From Hyphomonadaceae bacterium UBA1933 (GTDB taxonomy: Bacteria > Pseudomonadota > Alphaproteobacteria > Caulobacterales > Aquidulcibacteraceae), in assembly GCA_002337085.1 (NCBI GenBank), contig DDFH01000006.1:1083098-1147097 (forward strand): DNA of 64,000 nt, read 5' to 3'. Both the position numbers and the translations under genes were made by a program. Position 1 is the stretch's first letter. Each line of letters starts with the position of its first letter. The notes below the pieces were generated by a model, which ran no database searches, was not told the origin of the DNA, and saw only the letters and a list, made by a program, of their open reading frames with translations. Of the stretch, positions 7,978 to 16,954 are shown in pieces.

Positions 7978-8673
7978 TTACGCTGCTTTTACGTCCTGTG
8001 TTGGATCGCGAAGAACATATCCCCGTCCCCAAACAGTTTCGATATAATTCGCACCACCCGCAGCAGCAGCAAGTTTTTTGCGCAATTTACAGATGAATAC
8101 GTCAATGATTTTAAGTTCAGGCTCATCAAGGCCGCCATAAAGGTGGTTAAGGAACATTTCTTTGGTAAGGGTTGTACCTTTGCGCAAAGAAAGAAGCTCA
8201 AGCATTTGGTATTCTTTACCGGTAAGGTGAACGCGAACTTGGTTAACTTCAACAGTTTTTTGGTCAAGGTTAACAATAACATCGCCAGTTTGGATAGTTG
8301 CTTGAGAGTGACCTTTTGAACGGCGAACCACAGCGTTAATACGGGCAACAAGTTCGTCTTTATGGAAAGGTTTGGTAACATAATCATCGGCGCCAACGCC
8401 AAAGCCACGAACTTTGGTATCAATATCAGCAGAGCCGGAAAGAATAAGAATAGGCGTACCAACACGTGAATTACGAAGTGTACGAAGAACGTCAAAGCCG
8501 TTCATATCAGGAAGGTTAAGGTCAAGAAGAATAATGTCATAATCAAATAACTTGCCTAAATCAACGCCTTCTTCACCCAAATCGGTGGTATAGACGTTAA
8601 AACCTTCTGACTTAAGCATAAGCTCAATAGCCTGCGATGTCGCACGATCATCTTCAATTAAAAGAACACGCAT
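7978..8673 (-). CDS. ctrA: Cell-cycle response regulator CtrA
   Basis: A 231-residue OmpR/PhoB-type response regulator, the same length as Caulobacter CtrA. The receiver has the acidic pair E7-D8-D9, the phosphorylation site D51 (LLDLNLPDMNGF), and the conserved Lys in VTKPFHKDEL. The winged-helix part contains the CtrA hallmark region LTGKEYQMLELLSLRKGTTL and ends ETVWGRGYVLR. The last residues are Ala-Ala, matching the C-terminal degron through which ClpXP removes CtrA in Caulobacter. CtrA controls replication start, division and class II flagellar genes. It is divergent from fliI; the shared 263-nt region carries GANTC sites and TTAA half sites. Confidence 0.97.
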   Translation of the reverse strand: MRVLLIEDDRATSQAIELMLKSEGFNVYTTDLGEEGVDLGKLFDYDIILLDLNLPDMNGFDVLRTLRNSRVGTPILILSGSADIDTKVRGFGVGADDYVTKPFHKDELVARINAVVRRSKGHSQATIQTGDVIVNLDQKTVEVNQVRVHLTGKEYQMLELLSLRKGTTLTKEMFLNHLYGGLDEPELKIIDVFICKLRKKLAAAAGGANYIETVWGRGYVLRDPTQDVKAA

Positions 8674-8936
8674 TTATAACCCCCTAGGTACATAAAACGA
8701 AAACAAATCATCCCAACTTGCAGTCTAAACTGATTTGCTAATAAAAGGTTAACAACATTTTGCAGTTAACCAGATTTTTTTACTTTTTAACTTAATCGGT
8801 TTAAGAAAGGTTAATTTTTTCGGCTTAAGTGACAAAAAAATGTTATTTTTTTAAGAATCATGAATTTTATTAAGATTCGTGGCTTATTATATAAGAATCA
8901 GGGGGTTTTGCCCCATTTGAAACGGCGAAATTACGA
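8674..8936. promoter_or_regulatory. ctrA/fliI divergent regulatory region
   Basis: Three GANTC sites, the CcrM methylation target, lie within 45 bp (8855-8859, 8874-8878, 8895-8899). A perfect dyad GGTTAAC-N11-GTTAACC spans 8747-8771, and further TTAA half sites occur at 8787, 8792, 8801, 8811, 8825, 8851 and 8870, with TTAA-N6-TTAA at 8801-8814. This is the kind of region expected for CtrA autoregulation and methylation-timed transcription. No exact TTAA-N7-TTAA was found. Confidence 0.65.
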
Positions 8937-10262
8937 ATGCGTCTTAATATTCTTGCTAAAAAAATTAATAATTTGGAGCTTGTCGAATATGAAGGACGGG
9001 TCGCGGCCGTTAACGGTTTGATTATAGAAGCATTTGGTCCGCCGCAGGCGATGTCACTTGGCGCGCGTGCCTATGTTGAAAACCAACAAAATACACGGTT
9101 GGAAGTGGTTGGATACCGCGATGGTCGCGCACTTTTAATGCCTTTTGATAGTGTGGAAGGGCTTCGCGCCGGAACTAAATTAATTTTCAAACCCTCGCAG
9201 CCGGTAATAAATCCATCTAATTCATGGTTGGGACGAATTATTAATTCATTCGCCGAACCCATTGATAATAAAGGCTCATTGATAGAGGGTACGGATCCAG
9301 TATTTGTTAAAAATACCCCACCACCTGCACAGGATCGTGTAAGGGTGGGGGATAGGATTGAAACCGGGGTGCGCGCTTTAGACGCATTTTGCGCGATATG
9401 TCGCGGGCAAAGGATGGGTATTTTTGCAGGCTCGGGCGTTGGTAAGTCGGTTTTGATGTCGATGTTGGCGCGCGGTGCGGAATCTGATGTGATTGTTATT
9501 GGTCTAATTGGTGAGCGTGGTCGCGAAGTGCGCGAATTTATCGAAGATTCTTTGGGTGAAGAGGGGTTGAAACGTTCCGTCCTTGTGGTGGCAACATCGG
9601 ATGAATCTTCACTAAAACGGCGGCAAGCGGCATATACCACAATGGCGGTTGCCGAATATTTCCGTGACCAAGGGAAACAAGTTTTCTGCCTTATGGATAG
9701 TGTGACCCGCTTTGCGATGGCGCAACGCGAAATTGGCTTGGCGGCGGGGGAACCACCAACCACAAAAGGTTATACCCCAACCGTATTTGCCGAATTGCCG
9801 AAATTACTTGAACGTTCTGGCCCTGGTGCGCCGCTTGAAGATGGTACTGCGGGGGCAATAACTGGCCTGTTTACAGTTCTTGTTGATGGTGGTGATCATG
9901 ACGAGCCGGTTGCCGATGCCGTACGCGGTATTTTGGATGGTCACTTGGTTTTGGAACGTGCCATTGCCGATAGGGGGCGTTATCCGGCAATTAATATTTT
10001 GAAATCTGTTTCTCGTCTTATGCCGGAATGTCATTCACCAGAAGAACAGGTTTTAATTAAAGAAGCCAAAAACGCGATGGCAAATTATTCGGATATGGAA
10101 GAATTAATCAGGCTTGGGGCATATCGCTTGGGTGCAGATGCCAAGACAGACCGGGCAATTGCCCTTAGTGAGCCACTTGAGGCATTCCTTTCGCAAGGTA
10201 AACATGAACGTTCAACTTATGCGGAAACCTTTGAAAAATTAGAAAATATTCTAACTAATTAA
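8937..10262 (+). CDS. fliI: Flagellar export ATPase FliI
   Basis: A 441-residue F1-beta-like ATPase that powers the flagellar type III export gate together with FliH and FliJ. Walker A is GSGVGKS at 165-171 within GIFAGSGVGKSVLM. The Walker B region VFCLMDSVTRFAMAQREIG and the segment GEPPTTKGYTPTVF are the typical export ATPase signatures that separate FliI from true F1 subunits. The start is the ATG at 8937, 25 nt after a small GGGG-TTTT-CCCC hairpin. It is divergent from ctrA and is followed after 73 nt by fliJ, so the pair is probably one operon under the shared CtrA-rich region. Confidence 0.96.
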   Translation: MRLNILAKKINNLELVEYEGRVAAVNGLIIEAFGPPQAMSLGARAYVENQQNTRLEVVGYRDGRALLMPFDSVEGLRAGTKLIFKPSQPVINPSNSWLGRIINSFAEPIDNKGSLIEGTDPVFVKNTPPPAQDRVRVGDRIETGVRALDAFCAICRGQRMGIFAGSGVGKSVLMSMLARGAESDVIVIGLIGERGREVREFIEDSLGEEGLKRSVLVVATSDESSLKRRQAAYTTMAVAEYFRDQGKQVFCLMDSVTRFAMAQREIGLAAGEPPTTKGYTPTVFAELPKLLERSGPGAPLEDGTAGAITGLFTVLVDGGDHDEPVADAVRGILDGHLVLERAIADRGRYPAINILKSVSRLMPECHSPEEQVLIKEAKNAMANYSDMEELIRLGAYRLGADAKTDRAIALSEPLEAFLSQGKHERSTYAETFEKLENILTN

Positions 10263-10335
10263 AATTTGTACACAAAATTGTAAAGTTTCTTAACTTTCAC
10301 TTGTTATCATATCCGAAATTAACGGGAATGGTTTA

Positions 10336-10746
10336 ATGCGCTCAGGTGAAACACTTATAAAATTGGCGAAGCACAAAGTTGACAGCGTGCAAAAATTACT
10401 TGCTGCTGCACGCAAAATTCACGCTGATTTGATTAAAAAGCAAGAGGATTTGAAAAATAACCTCGATCGTGAACGTGTGATTGCGGAAAATAATCCTGCG
10501 ATGGCGTCTGATTTTGCGCAATATAAAATTTCTATGGATGGTCAGCAGGCCAATCTTTTGGCATCATTGGTGGGCGTTGAAGAAGAAATCCGCACCCTAG
10601 GCGAAGAATTACGCATTGCCTTTGAAGAGCAAAAGAAATTTGAAACCTTAGAAGAACGCCGCCAAGCCCACGCTGCCGAACAAAAAAAGGCACGCGAACA
10701 AAAAGCAATGGATGAATTTGCTATTATTCGTTCTAAACGGGCATAA
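10336..10746 (+). CDS. fliJ: Flagellar export chaperone FliJ-like protein
   Basis: A 136-residue, almost wholly helical protein rich in Lys, Glu, Gln and Ala, forming a long antiparallel coiled coil. Length, composition and position right after fliI are those of FliJ, the stalk-like subunit that sits in the FliI hexamer and engages FlhA. FliJ sequences diverge strongly, so the call rests on context as much as on sequence. A strong terminator lies 23 nt beyond the stop codon. Confidence 0.75.
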   Translation: MRSGETLIKLAKHKVDSVQKLLAAARKIHADLIKKQEDLKNNLDRERVIAENNPAMASDFAQYKISMDGQQANLLASLVGVEEEIRTLGEELRIAFEEQKKFETLEERRQAHAAEQKKAREQKAMDEFAIIRSKRA

Positions 10747-10768
10747 TATTATTCAACTAATAGCAACT

Positions 10769-10794
10769 AAAAAACCCGCAATTGCGGGTTTTTT
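10769..10794 (+). terminator. Intrinsic terminator after fliJ
   Basis: Stem ACCCGCA with TGCGGGT, flanked by A-run and T-run (AAAAAACCCGC and GCGGGTTTTTT). The symmetric flanks also let it end the converging mscS-type transcript, whose stop codon is 3 nt away. Confidence 0.88.
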
Positions 10795-10796
10795 GT

Positions 10797-11762
10797 TTAT
10801 TCATCTTTTGGCGTAACATTAACCACCCTTATTTCAGATTGAGGGTAAGGAATATTTATATTATTCGTCCTGAATTTATTCAAAATTCGTATCATGACGT
10901 CACTTTGCGGGGCATACCTGCCTTCGGTTATGTCTTCAACCCAAAAACTTAGATTTAGATTTATAGCATTGTCAGCAAAGGCACGGACATGTGCAGTTGG
11001 GTGTGGTGTTTTTAGGCATTTATCATTTTCTAGTGCCGCCTCTTTTAAAAGTTCGATGGCTTTTTCAACATCATCTTCATATCCAACGCCAACTAAAATA
11101 TCTATGCGGGCATTCTTGGTATTAAATGTCCAATTTATCACGGGGTTTGTAATGAAATTCTCATTAGGAACCATGATTTTCTTGCCATTAAGTGCTTCAA
11201 TAAGAATATACCTTGCACCCATTTTGCGAACATAACCGAATGTGCCATCACTAAGCTCTATTAAATCATTGGTTTCGAGTGATTTTTCAAAAACTAAAAT
11301 CAAGCCAGAGATGAAATTTGATGTGACTTTTTGAAGACCAAAACCAAGACCAATACCAATGGCACCAGAAAATATTGCAAATGACGTCAAATCAATCCCA
11401 AGTATTTCAATACCAATCAAAAAGCCAATGGCATAAACTGCAATACGATATAATTTGACGGTAAGTGCTTTATTTGCAACTTTTAAATGATTTAAACTTT
11501 CAATTTTTGCTGAGCCATAATCAGAAATTAACCCCGCAAGCCAAAAGAAAACCACCAAAATAACCAGTGATTTAAGGATTAAATAAAGGGTTATCTTGCT
11601 TTTGCCCATTTCAAGAATGAAAGGCGGCGAGGTTAGAATTTTTTTGAAATCAGCATAATATGGCGTGGCAGAAAAATAAAAAAGCCCACCCATAATTGCA
11701 ATTATCAGGATTATTGAAACGAATGCTTTGGGTTTTAAAATTGAAGAGATAAAATTGCTCAT
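10797..11762 (-). CDS. MscS-family mechanosensitive channel
   Basis: A 321-residue inner-membrane protein with an N-terminal hydrophobic segment, two more membrane segments near residues 60-80 and 105-125, and the pore helix FSGAIGIGLGFGLQKVTSNF, the glycine/alanine-rich TM3 signature of MscS. The beta domain follows (SDGTFGYVRKMGARYILIE, MVPNENFITNPVINWT) and then the alpha-beta vestibule. It is a small MscS with one TM more than E. coli-like minimal forms may have. It would release solutes on osmotic downshift. It is transcribed alone; flhF lies 65 nt upstream on the same strand. Confidence 0.9.
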   Translation of the reverse strand: MSNFISSILKPKAFVSIILIIAIMGGLFYFSATPYYADFKKILTSPPFILEMGKSKITLYLILKSLVILVVFFWLAGLISDYGSAKIESLNHLKVANKALTVKLYRIAVYAIGFLIGIEILGIDLTSFAIFSGAIGIGLGFGLQKVTSNFISGLILVFEKSLETNDLIELSDGTFGYVRKMGARYILIEALNGKKIMVPNENFITNPVINWTFNTKNARIDILVGVGYEDDVEKAIELLKEAALENDKCLKTPHPTAHVRAFADNAINLNLSFWVEDITEGRYAPQSDVMIRILNKFRTNNINIPYPQSEIRVVNVTPKDE

Positions 11763-11827
11763 GAAAATAAACCTATAAACATTTCTGTTAAAAATAAAAA
11801 AGACTACGCTTTATAAAAATAAAAAAG

Positions 11828-13021
11828 CTATAAATTTTCAAATGGCTCTAAAATTAAGTTTGCAAGGCGTTGTGGCGACGCCATAACAATGCCACCCGCA
11901 ATAAATGGGCTAGCTGAAATTAAAGAGATTTTCATTCCGTGGCTTAAAAGCCCAACCAATGGGCCGGCACGACGGTTGGTAATGTCTGAACGGGTTAAGA
12001 TAATACGCAAAACATCAAGCGATTTATATTCGCCAATCATATCTTCTATATCATCACTTCTCATGTCACATGGTAGGCATAAAACGGGTTCAGCTTGGGT
12101 TTCTTCGATTATTCGTTCTGTGACCCGTAATGATGCGGGTTCAATATGTGATGCTGCGGCACAGTCAATAATTACTACTTTTCCGGCATCAAGACCACCA
12201 CGAACTAAGTGTGCGGCTTCGGTGACATTATCGGCAAAATTAAATGTTGCCCCAAGTTTTTTGGCAAAACCTTTTAATTGTTCAACCCCACCTTGTCTTT
12301 CAGTGTCGGTTGAAATTAATAATACTTCGACCCCTGCACTAAGGGCGCGGGCGGCAAGTTTTGCGGCGGTAATGGTTTTACCGCAACCAGCAGGGCCAAT
12401 AAGTGCAATTGCGTGATCTGGCGCGGCTTCCAATGGTTCAAAATCATATTTTTCTTCCAAGATTTTGACCAAAATTTCATGTGGGCTGCTTTCAAGACCA
12501 TATTCAAGAAAGGTTGCAAATGGCTTTATTTCTTTAAGATTAAGACCAGCCTTAACCAATAACGGCACAAGTGGATGAAGTGTTGGCTTTTTCTTTTCTT
12601 CAACCTGTTCTGTTGGCGGTGGCGTTACCGTTTCATCGGGTTCAGTTTTGACGTTTTGCGGTTTTGCAGTTTTGGATTTTGCGCCAACCAAAACGCCAAC
12701 CCCGCCTTTATCGGCCTTGGTTTCTTTTGTGGCTTTACCGCCATAAGCGCGTAAGGCACGTTGCCGCTCGGCAAGTTCTTTTTGACGCAAAGCCTCTTCA
12801 TGTTCAAAAACATCATAGCGCGGCGCCGTTCCGCCTTTGGTTTGAAATTCACCAAGTGGCTGCGCTGGTTGTTGATTTTGAGGCTTTCCGGCATGGGCGA
12901 TAACTTCGATAGCATCACCGAGATTGTTCCATGAAATAATAGTCGCATTTTCCCCAAGCTCGGCCTTTACTTTGGCCATAGCATCCTGAAGATTTGGGGC
13001 GATAATGCGGACGTTTTCCAT
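11828..13021 (-). CDS. flhF: SRP-type GTPase FlhF-like protein with degenerate G motifs
   Basis: A 397-residue protein with the FlhF layout: an N-terminal B-like region, a disordered Pro/Lys/Gln-rich linker (about 45-145), and a C-terminal NG domain. G1 GPAGCGKT is intact at 209-216, and STDTERQGGVEQLKGFAKKL at 238-257 is the SRP-GTPase insertion/G2 region. However, the usual G3 DTAGR is DCAAA at 286-290, and G4 TKxD is TRSD at 343-346. Nucleotide hydrolysis may therefore be weak or lost. FlhF normally sets flagellar position at the pole. It is last in the fliF-to-flhF operon, 36 nt after flhA. No flhG follows it here. Confidence 0.82.
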   Translation of the reverse strand: MENVRIIAPNLQDAMAKVKAELGENATIISWNNLGDAIEVIAHAGKPQNQQPAQPLGEFQTKGGTAPRYDVFEHEEALRQKELAERQRALRAYGGKATKETKADKGGVGVLVGAKSKTAKPQNVKTEPDETVTPPPTEQVEEKKKPTLHPLVPLLVKAGLNLKEIKPFATFLEYGLESSPHEILVKILEEKYDFEPLEAAPDHAIALIGPAGCGKTITAAKLAARALSAGVEVLLISTDTERQGGVEQLKGFAKKLGATFNFADNVTEAAHLVRGGLDAGKVVIIDCAAASHIEPASLRVTERIIEETQAEPVLCLPCDMRSDDIEDMIGEYKSLDVLRIILTRSDITNRRAGPLVGLLSHGMKISLISASPFIAGGIVMASPQRLANLILEPFENL

Positions 13022-13057
13022 TCAGTCTAAATAATACTTTCTTTATACAATTCCCAA

Positions 13058-15160
13058 TTATACTGTGCCTAATGTTTTAAGTTTTGCTTTGGGGTGGATT
13101 TCATTTTGGCTCATAACAACGGTTTGCGCACGGAATCTTTCAACCAATGAACGCACAAACGGTCTGATGCCGCCCGAAGTTAGAACAACTGGAACTTCGC
13201 CCAATTGTGCCGCTTTATCCAAGGCAACCCTTATATCATTTACAAATTCATGCACTTGAGACGGCGCAAGCGCAAGTTGTTTGTCACCTTTTTCGCCGAT
13301 AATTGCCTCAGCAAATGCAGTTTCCCAACGCGGTGAAAGCGCAACAAGTGGTAATGAACCATCGCTTCCACGATTTTGCCAACATAATTGGCGGGCAAGG
13401 CGGGCGCGAACATGTTCAACTAATGAAATTGCATCAAGTCCTGCGCCTTCCATAATGGCTTCAACAATTGTTGCAAGGTCACGAATTGAGACACGTTCTT
13501 TAAGAAGCGATTGCAATACGCGTTGGAACAATGCCCAAGACACTTGTGATGGAACCATTTCTTCAACCAATTTTTGGTTTTCAGGTGATAATTGTTTAAC
13601 CAGTTTTTGAACCTCAGAAATCGACAATAGTTCTGCCATATTGTCTTTGATAACTTCGGTAAGATGTGTGGTAAGGACAGTTGCTGGATCAACCACGGTA
13701 AAGCCTTTGAATAATGCTTCTTCGCGCAAGTCTTCGGTAATCCATTTTGCCACTAGACCAAATGCTGGTTCGGTTGTATTTTCACCATGAATTGATGGCG
13801 TGTTGCCAGTTGGGTCCATTACCAATAAATGGCTTAAGCGTAGTTCACCTTCGCCAGCATCCATTTCTTTTACACGAATTGCATAGCCGTTATTTGGTAA
13901 TGCCATATTATCAAGAATACGCACACTTGGCATGATAAAGCCCAATTCCTGTGCCATTTGGCGACGAAGTGCTTTAATTTGGTCGGTTACACGTTTGCCG
14001 TGAACATCATTAACCATACTTAGAAGGCCGTAGCCAAGCTCAATCTTAAGCTCATCAATGGCAAGGGTTTCGTTGATTGGCTCTTCAACTTCTTGGGCAT
14101 CTGCGGCAACTTCTGCCATGTGCGCTTTATCGGCGGCATCAATAAGTTTTTGTTGTGTTTTGCGCCATGACACATAGGCAAGCCAACCGGCACCTCCGCC
14201 AATTGCCCAAAATGCAAAGAGTGGCATTCCCGGTAGCATACCTGCAATTATTGCGGTTGCGGCAACCATTCCCAATGCTTGTGGTGAACCTGCCATTTGA
14301 CGAACAAGTGCATCTTCGACTGGTTCATCAACGCCTGCTTTGGAAACCAATAAACCTGCGGCAACAGAAATGATAAGTGCAGGGATTTGCGATACCAGGC
14401 CGTCACCAACGGTTAATTGTGTATATGATGCACCTGCTTCGCCAAGTGATAAATGGTTTTGTGCAACCCCGATGATGATGCCACCAATAACGTTAATTGC
14501 GGTAATCAAAAGCCCGGCAATCGCGTCACCGCGTACGAATTTAGATGCACCGTCCATTGCGCCGTAAAAATTGCTTTCGCCTTCTAATTCTTTTCGTTTT
14601 GCGCGGGCTTGGTCTTCGTTGATTAGGCCAGATGACAAATCGGCATCAATAGCCATTTGTTTGCCAGGCATCGCATCCAAGCTGAAACGGGCGGCAACTT
14701 CGGCGATACGGGTTGAACCTTTGGTGATAACGACAAAGTTTACGATAATCAGAATGATGAAAACAATCAAACCGATTACAAAATTACCCTGCATGATGAA
14801 ATTACCAAAGGCCTGGATAATTTCACCGGCGGCATTCAGACCTTCATGCCCATGACCTAAAATCAAACGGGTTGAGGCAATGTTCAAACCAAGGCGGAAA
14901 AGGGTTGCCACCAATAGAATGGATGGGAATGCAGAAAACTCAAGTGGTTTTTTGATGAAAAGTGCCGTCATCAAAATTAAAACTGCTGAAGTAACCGAAA
15001 TTGCCAAAAAGAAATCGAGCATAAAAGGTGGCAATGGCACGATAAGCAATACAATAAGTAATACCACGCCGATACCAACGGCAACATCGCCGCGCATCAT
15101 GCCTTTTAAAACGTCATTCAGTTTTAATACAGGCACATTCTGTGCCACTTGTTCTGTCAT
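13058..15160 (-). CDS. flhA: Flagellar export gate protein FlhA
   Basis: A 700-residue protein with about eight membrane segments in the first 330 residues and a large cytoplasmic C-terminal domain, the standard FlhA form. The family's signature loop is clear: AEVAARFSLDAMPGKQMAID, followed by AKRKELEGESNFYGAMDGA. FlhA forms the nonameric ring of the export gate that receives chaperone-substrate complexes and uses the proton gradient. It starts 5 nt after the flbD stop, so it is translated from the same transcript as the fliF operon. Confidence 0.97.
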   Translation of the reverse strand: MTEQVAQNVPVLKLNDVLKGMMRGDVAVGIGVVLLIVLLIVPLPPFMLDFFLAISVTSAVLILMTALFIKKPLEFSAFPSILLVATLFRLGLNIASTRLILGHGHEGLNAAGEIIQAFGNFIMQGNFVIGLIVFIILIIVNFVVITKGSTRIAEVAARFSLDAMPGKQMAIDADLSSGLINEDQARAKRKELEGESNFYGAMDGASKFVRGDAIAGLLITAINVIGGIIIGVAQNHLSLGEAGASYTQLTVGDGLVSQIPALIISVAAGLLVSKAGVDEPVEDALVRQMAGSPQALGMVAATAIIAGMLPGMPLFAFWAIGGGAGWLAYVSWRKTQQKLIDAADKAHMAEVAADAQEVEEPINETLAIDELKIELGYGLLSMVNDVHGKRVTDQIKALRRQMAQELGFIMPSVRILDNMALPNNGYAIRVKEMDAGEGELRLSHLLVMDPTGNTPSIHGENTTEPAFGLVAKWITEDLREEALFKGFTVVDPATVLTTHLTEVIKDNMAELLSISEVQKLVKQLSPENQKLVEEMVPSQVSWALFQRVLQSLLKERVSIRDLATIVEAIMEGAGLDAISLVEHVRARLARQLCWQNRGSDGSLPLVALSPRWETAFAEAIIGEKGDKQLALAPSQVHEFVNDIRVALDKAAQLGEVPVVLTSGGIRPFVRSLVERFRAQTVVMSQNEIHPKAKLKTLGTV

Positions 15161-15164
15161 TTAT

Positions 15165-16550
15165 TTAACCTAAAGCAAATTTGCCTTCTGAAGCATGGGG
15201 GGCGGGGATGTCGATGCCGGCATCCTGATACTGTTTTAATTTGTTGCGTAATGTGCGGATTGAAATCCCTAAAATAACTGCGGCATGGGTACGGTTGCCA
15301 AGGCAATGTTTAAGGGTTTCCAAAATCATTTCTTGTTCAACATTTTCAATAGTGCGACCAACCAATGAAACCGATGCATTGGAAACCGCGATTTGCGCAT
15401 TGGTAAGGGCATCTTGTGAAATGCTGCCACCAACAACTGGGGTTGCGGTATTGACCACCTGTGAACCTAAATCCACAGCCTCGATTTGATTTTCGCGTGA
15501 CAAAAGCACAGCACGGTGAACGATATTTTCAAGTTCACGAACATTGCCGCGCCATCCGTTTTGCAATAATGCGTCTTTGGCAGCTTGTGAGAATGCTTTT
15601 TGTGTTTGTCCATTGGCAACCGCAAATTTTTTGGCAAAAAATTCTGCTAATGGAACAATATCAGATTGTCTGGTCCGAAGTGGCGGAATTTCAAGATTGA
15701 TAACATTAAGACGGTAATACAAGTCTTCGCGGAAATTGCCTTCATTAACTTCTTTGATTAATTCGCGGTTGGTTGTGGCAATGATACGAATATCAACTGG
15801 AACTGGCTTTGAACCGCCCACACGGTCGATCACACGCTCTTGGATTGCACGCAATAATTTTGCTTGAAGTTTAAGATCCATTTCTGAAATCTCGTCCAAA
15901 AGCAGGGTTCCGCCATTGGCCTCTTCAAATTTACCAATTCGGCGGGCAATTGCGCCAGTGAATGCACCTTTTTCATGACCAAATAATTCGCTTTCTAGCA
16001 AATTGTCAGGGATAGCGGCACAGTTTACCGAAATGAATGGTTTATCGGCACGGCGTGATTTGGAATGAAGAAAGCGTGCCATTACTTCTTTACCAACACC
16101 AGATTCACCTGAAATCATGATAGAGGCATCTGACGGGGCAACCTGTTCAGCAAGTTTTAATGCGGCAATCATTGCGGGATCTTTGGCAATCATTGGCTTG
16201 CTGTCATCGGATACGGCGGCGATAACAGCGGCAATTAATTCAGGATCAGGAGGCAATGGAATAAATTCTTTTGCGCCTGCGCGAATTGCCATAGCAGCAG
16301 TGCGGGCATCGGTTGAAATCCCACAAGCAACTACGGGAACAAAAATATGCTCAACCTCATTTTGGCGAATAAGTGCTTCAATGTCATGGCTGACTTCAAC
16401 CATAAGCAAATCTGCACCGCGTCCAGAGCGCAAGGCATTGGTTGCGGCATCGATATTATCGACCTGCATAACCTTTGCGCCGCGATCCATGGCAATTTTA
16501 GATGCCATAGCCAAGGGACCGGTAATAGATCCAACAATCATTAAACGCAT
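15165..16550 (-). CDS. flbD: Sigma-54-dependent flagellar activator FlbD
   Basis: A 461-residue bacterial enhancer-binding protein. The N-terminal 115 residues have a receiver fold, but the phospho-acceptor is replaced (LLMVEVSHD), as in Caulobacter FlbD, which is not controlled by ordinary phosphorylation. The AAA+ domain has Walker A GESGVGKE at 148-155, the sigma-54 contact loop GAFTGA at 195-200 and Walker B GGTLLLDE at 213-220. A Fis-type helix-turn-helix (HAAVILGISIRTLRNKLK) ends the protein. It sits after fliN as in Caulobacter. A good ribosome binding site (GGAGAATAAT) precedes the ATG. Its partner FliX is not in this window. Confidence 0.93.
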   Translation of the reverse strand: MRLMIVGSITGPLAMASKIAMDRGAKVMQVDNIDAATNALRSGRGADLLMVEVSHDIEALIRQNEVEHIFVPVVACGISTDARTAAMAIRAGAKEFIPLPPDPELIAAVIAAVSDDSKPMIAKDPAMIAALKLAEQVAPSDASIMISGESGVGKEVMARFLHSKSRRADKPFISVNCAAIPDNLLESELFGHEKGAFTGAIARRIGKFEEANGGTLLLDEISEMDLKLQAKLLRAIQERVIDRVGGSKPVPVDIRIIATTNRELIKEVNEGNFREDLYYRLNVINLEIPPLRTRQSDIVPLAEFFAKKFAVANGQTQKAFSQAAKDALLQNGWRGNVRELENIVHRAVLLSRENQIEAVDLGSQVVNTATPVVGGSISQDALTNAQIAVSNASVSLVGRTIENVEQEMILETLKHCLGNRTHAAVILGISIRTLRNKLKQYQDAGIDIPAPHASEGKFALG

Positions 16551-16559
16551 ATTATTCTC

Positions 16560-16913
16560 CTAATTTCCCGCATCGCCGTCTTTGATGATTTCAGTCATGG
16601 TTACACCTAGATGATCTTCAACCACCACCAATTCGCCCCGCGCAACAAGGCGGTTATTAATATATATGTCGATTGCCTCACCGACCTTGCGATCTAACTC
16701 GATTACCGAACCGGCATTAAGTTCCAAAATCGAACTAACATTCATAGAGGCGCGACCCAAAACTGCCTTGACGTGAACCGGAACATCGAAAACCGGTGCA
16801 AGTTCGCTTGCGGAACGTTCTATGCCTGAAACATCACCAAGGGTAAGTTCGTTATTGACACTTTGTTCATTGGTTAGGTCAGGAAGATCTAAATTGTCAT
16901 TTTCGTCTGTCAT
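16560..16913 (-). CDS. fliN: Flagellar motor switch protein FliN
   Basis: A 117-residue protein whose last 80 residues are a SpoA domain (PVHVKAVLGRASMNVSSIL, GSVIELDRKVGEAIDIYIN, ARGELVVVEDHLGVTMTEII), the C-ring element that binds CheY-P and export substrates. The N-terminus is short and acidic. An in-frame TTG nine codons upstream (16940) is possible, but the ATG at 16913 has GGA at a better distance. It lies between fliH and flbD in the operon. Confidence 0.93.
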   Translation of the reverse strand: MTDENDNLDLPDLTNEQSVNNELTLGDVSGIERSASELAPVFDVPVHVKAVLGRASMNVSSILELNAGSVIELDRKVGEAIDIYINNRLVARGELVVVEDHLGVTMTEIIKDGDAGN

Positions 16914-16954
16914 GCTTTTGTCCAATCTGGGTTTATCCAATTTGGTTTAATTTT

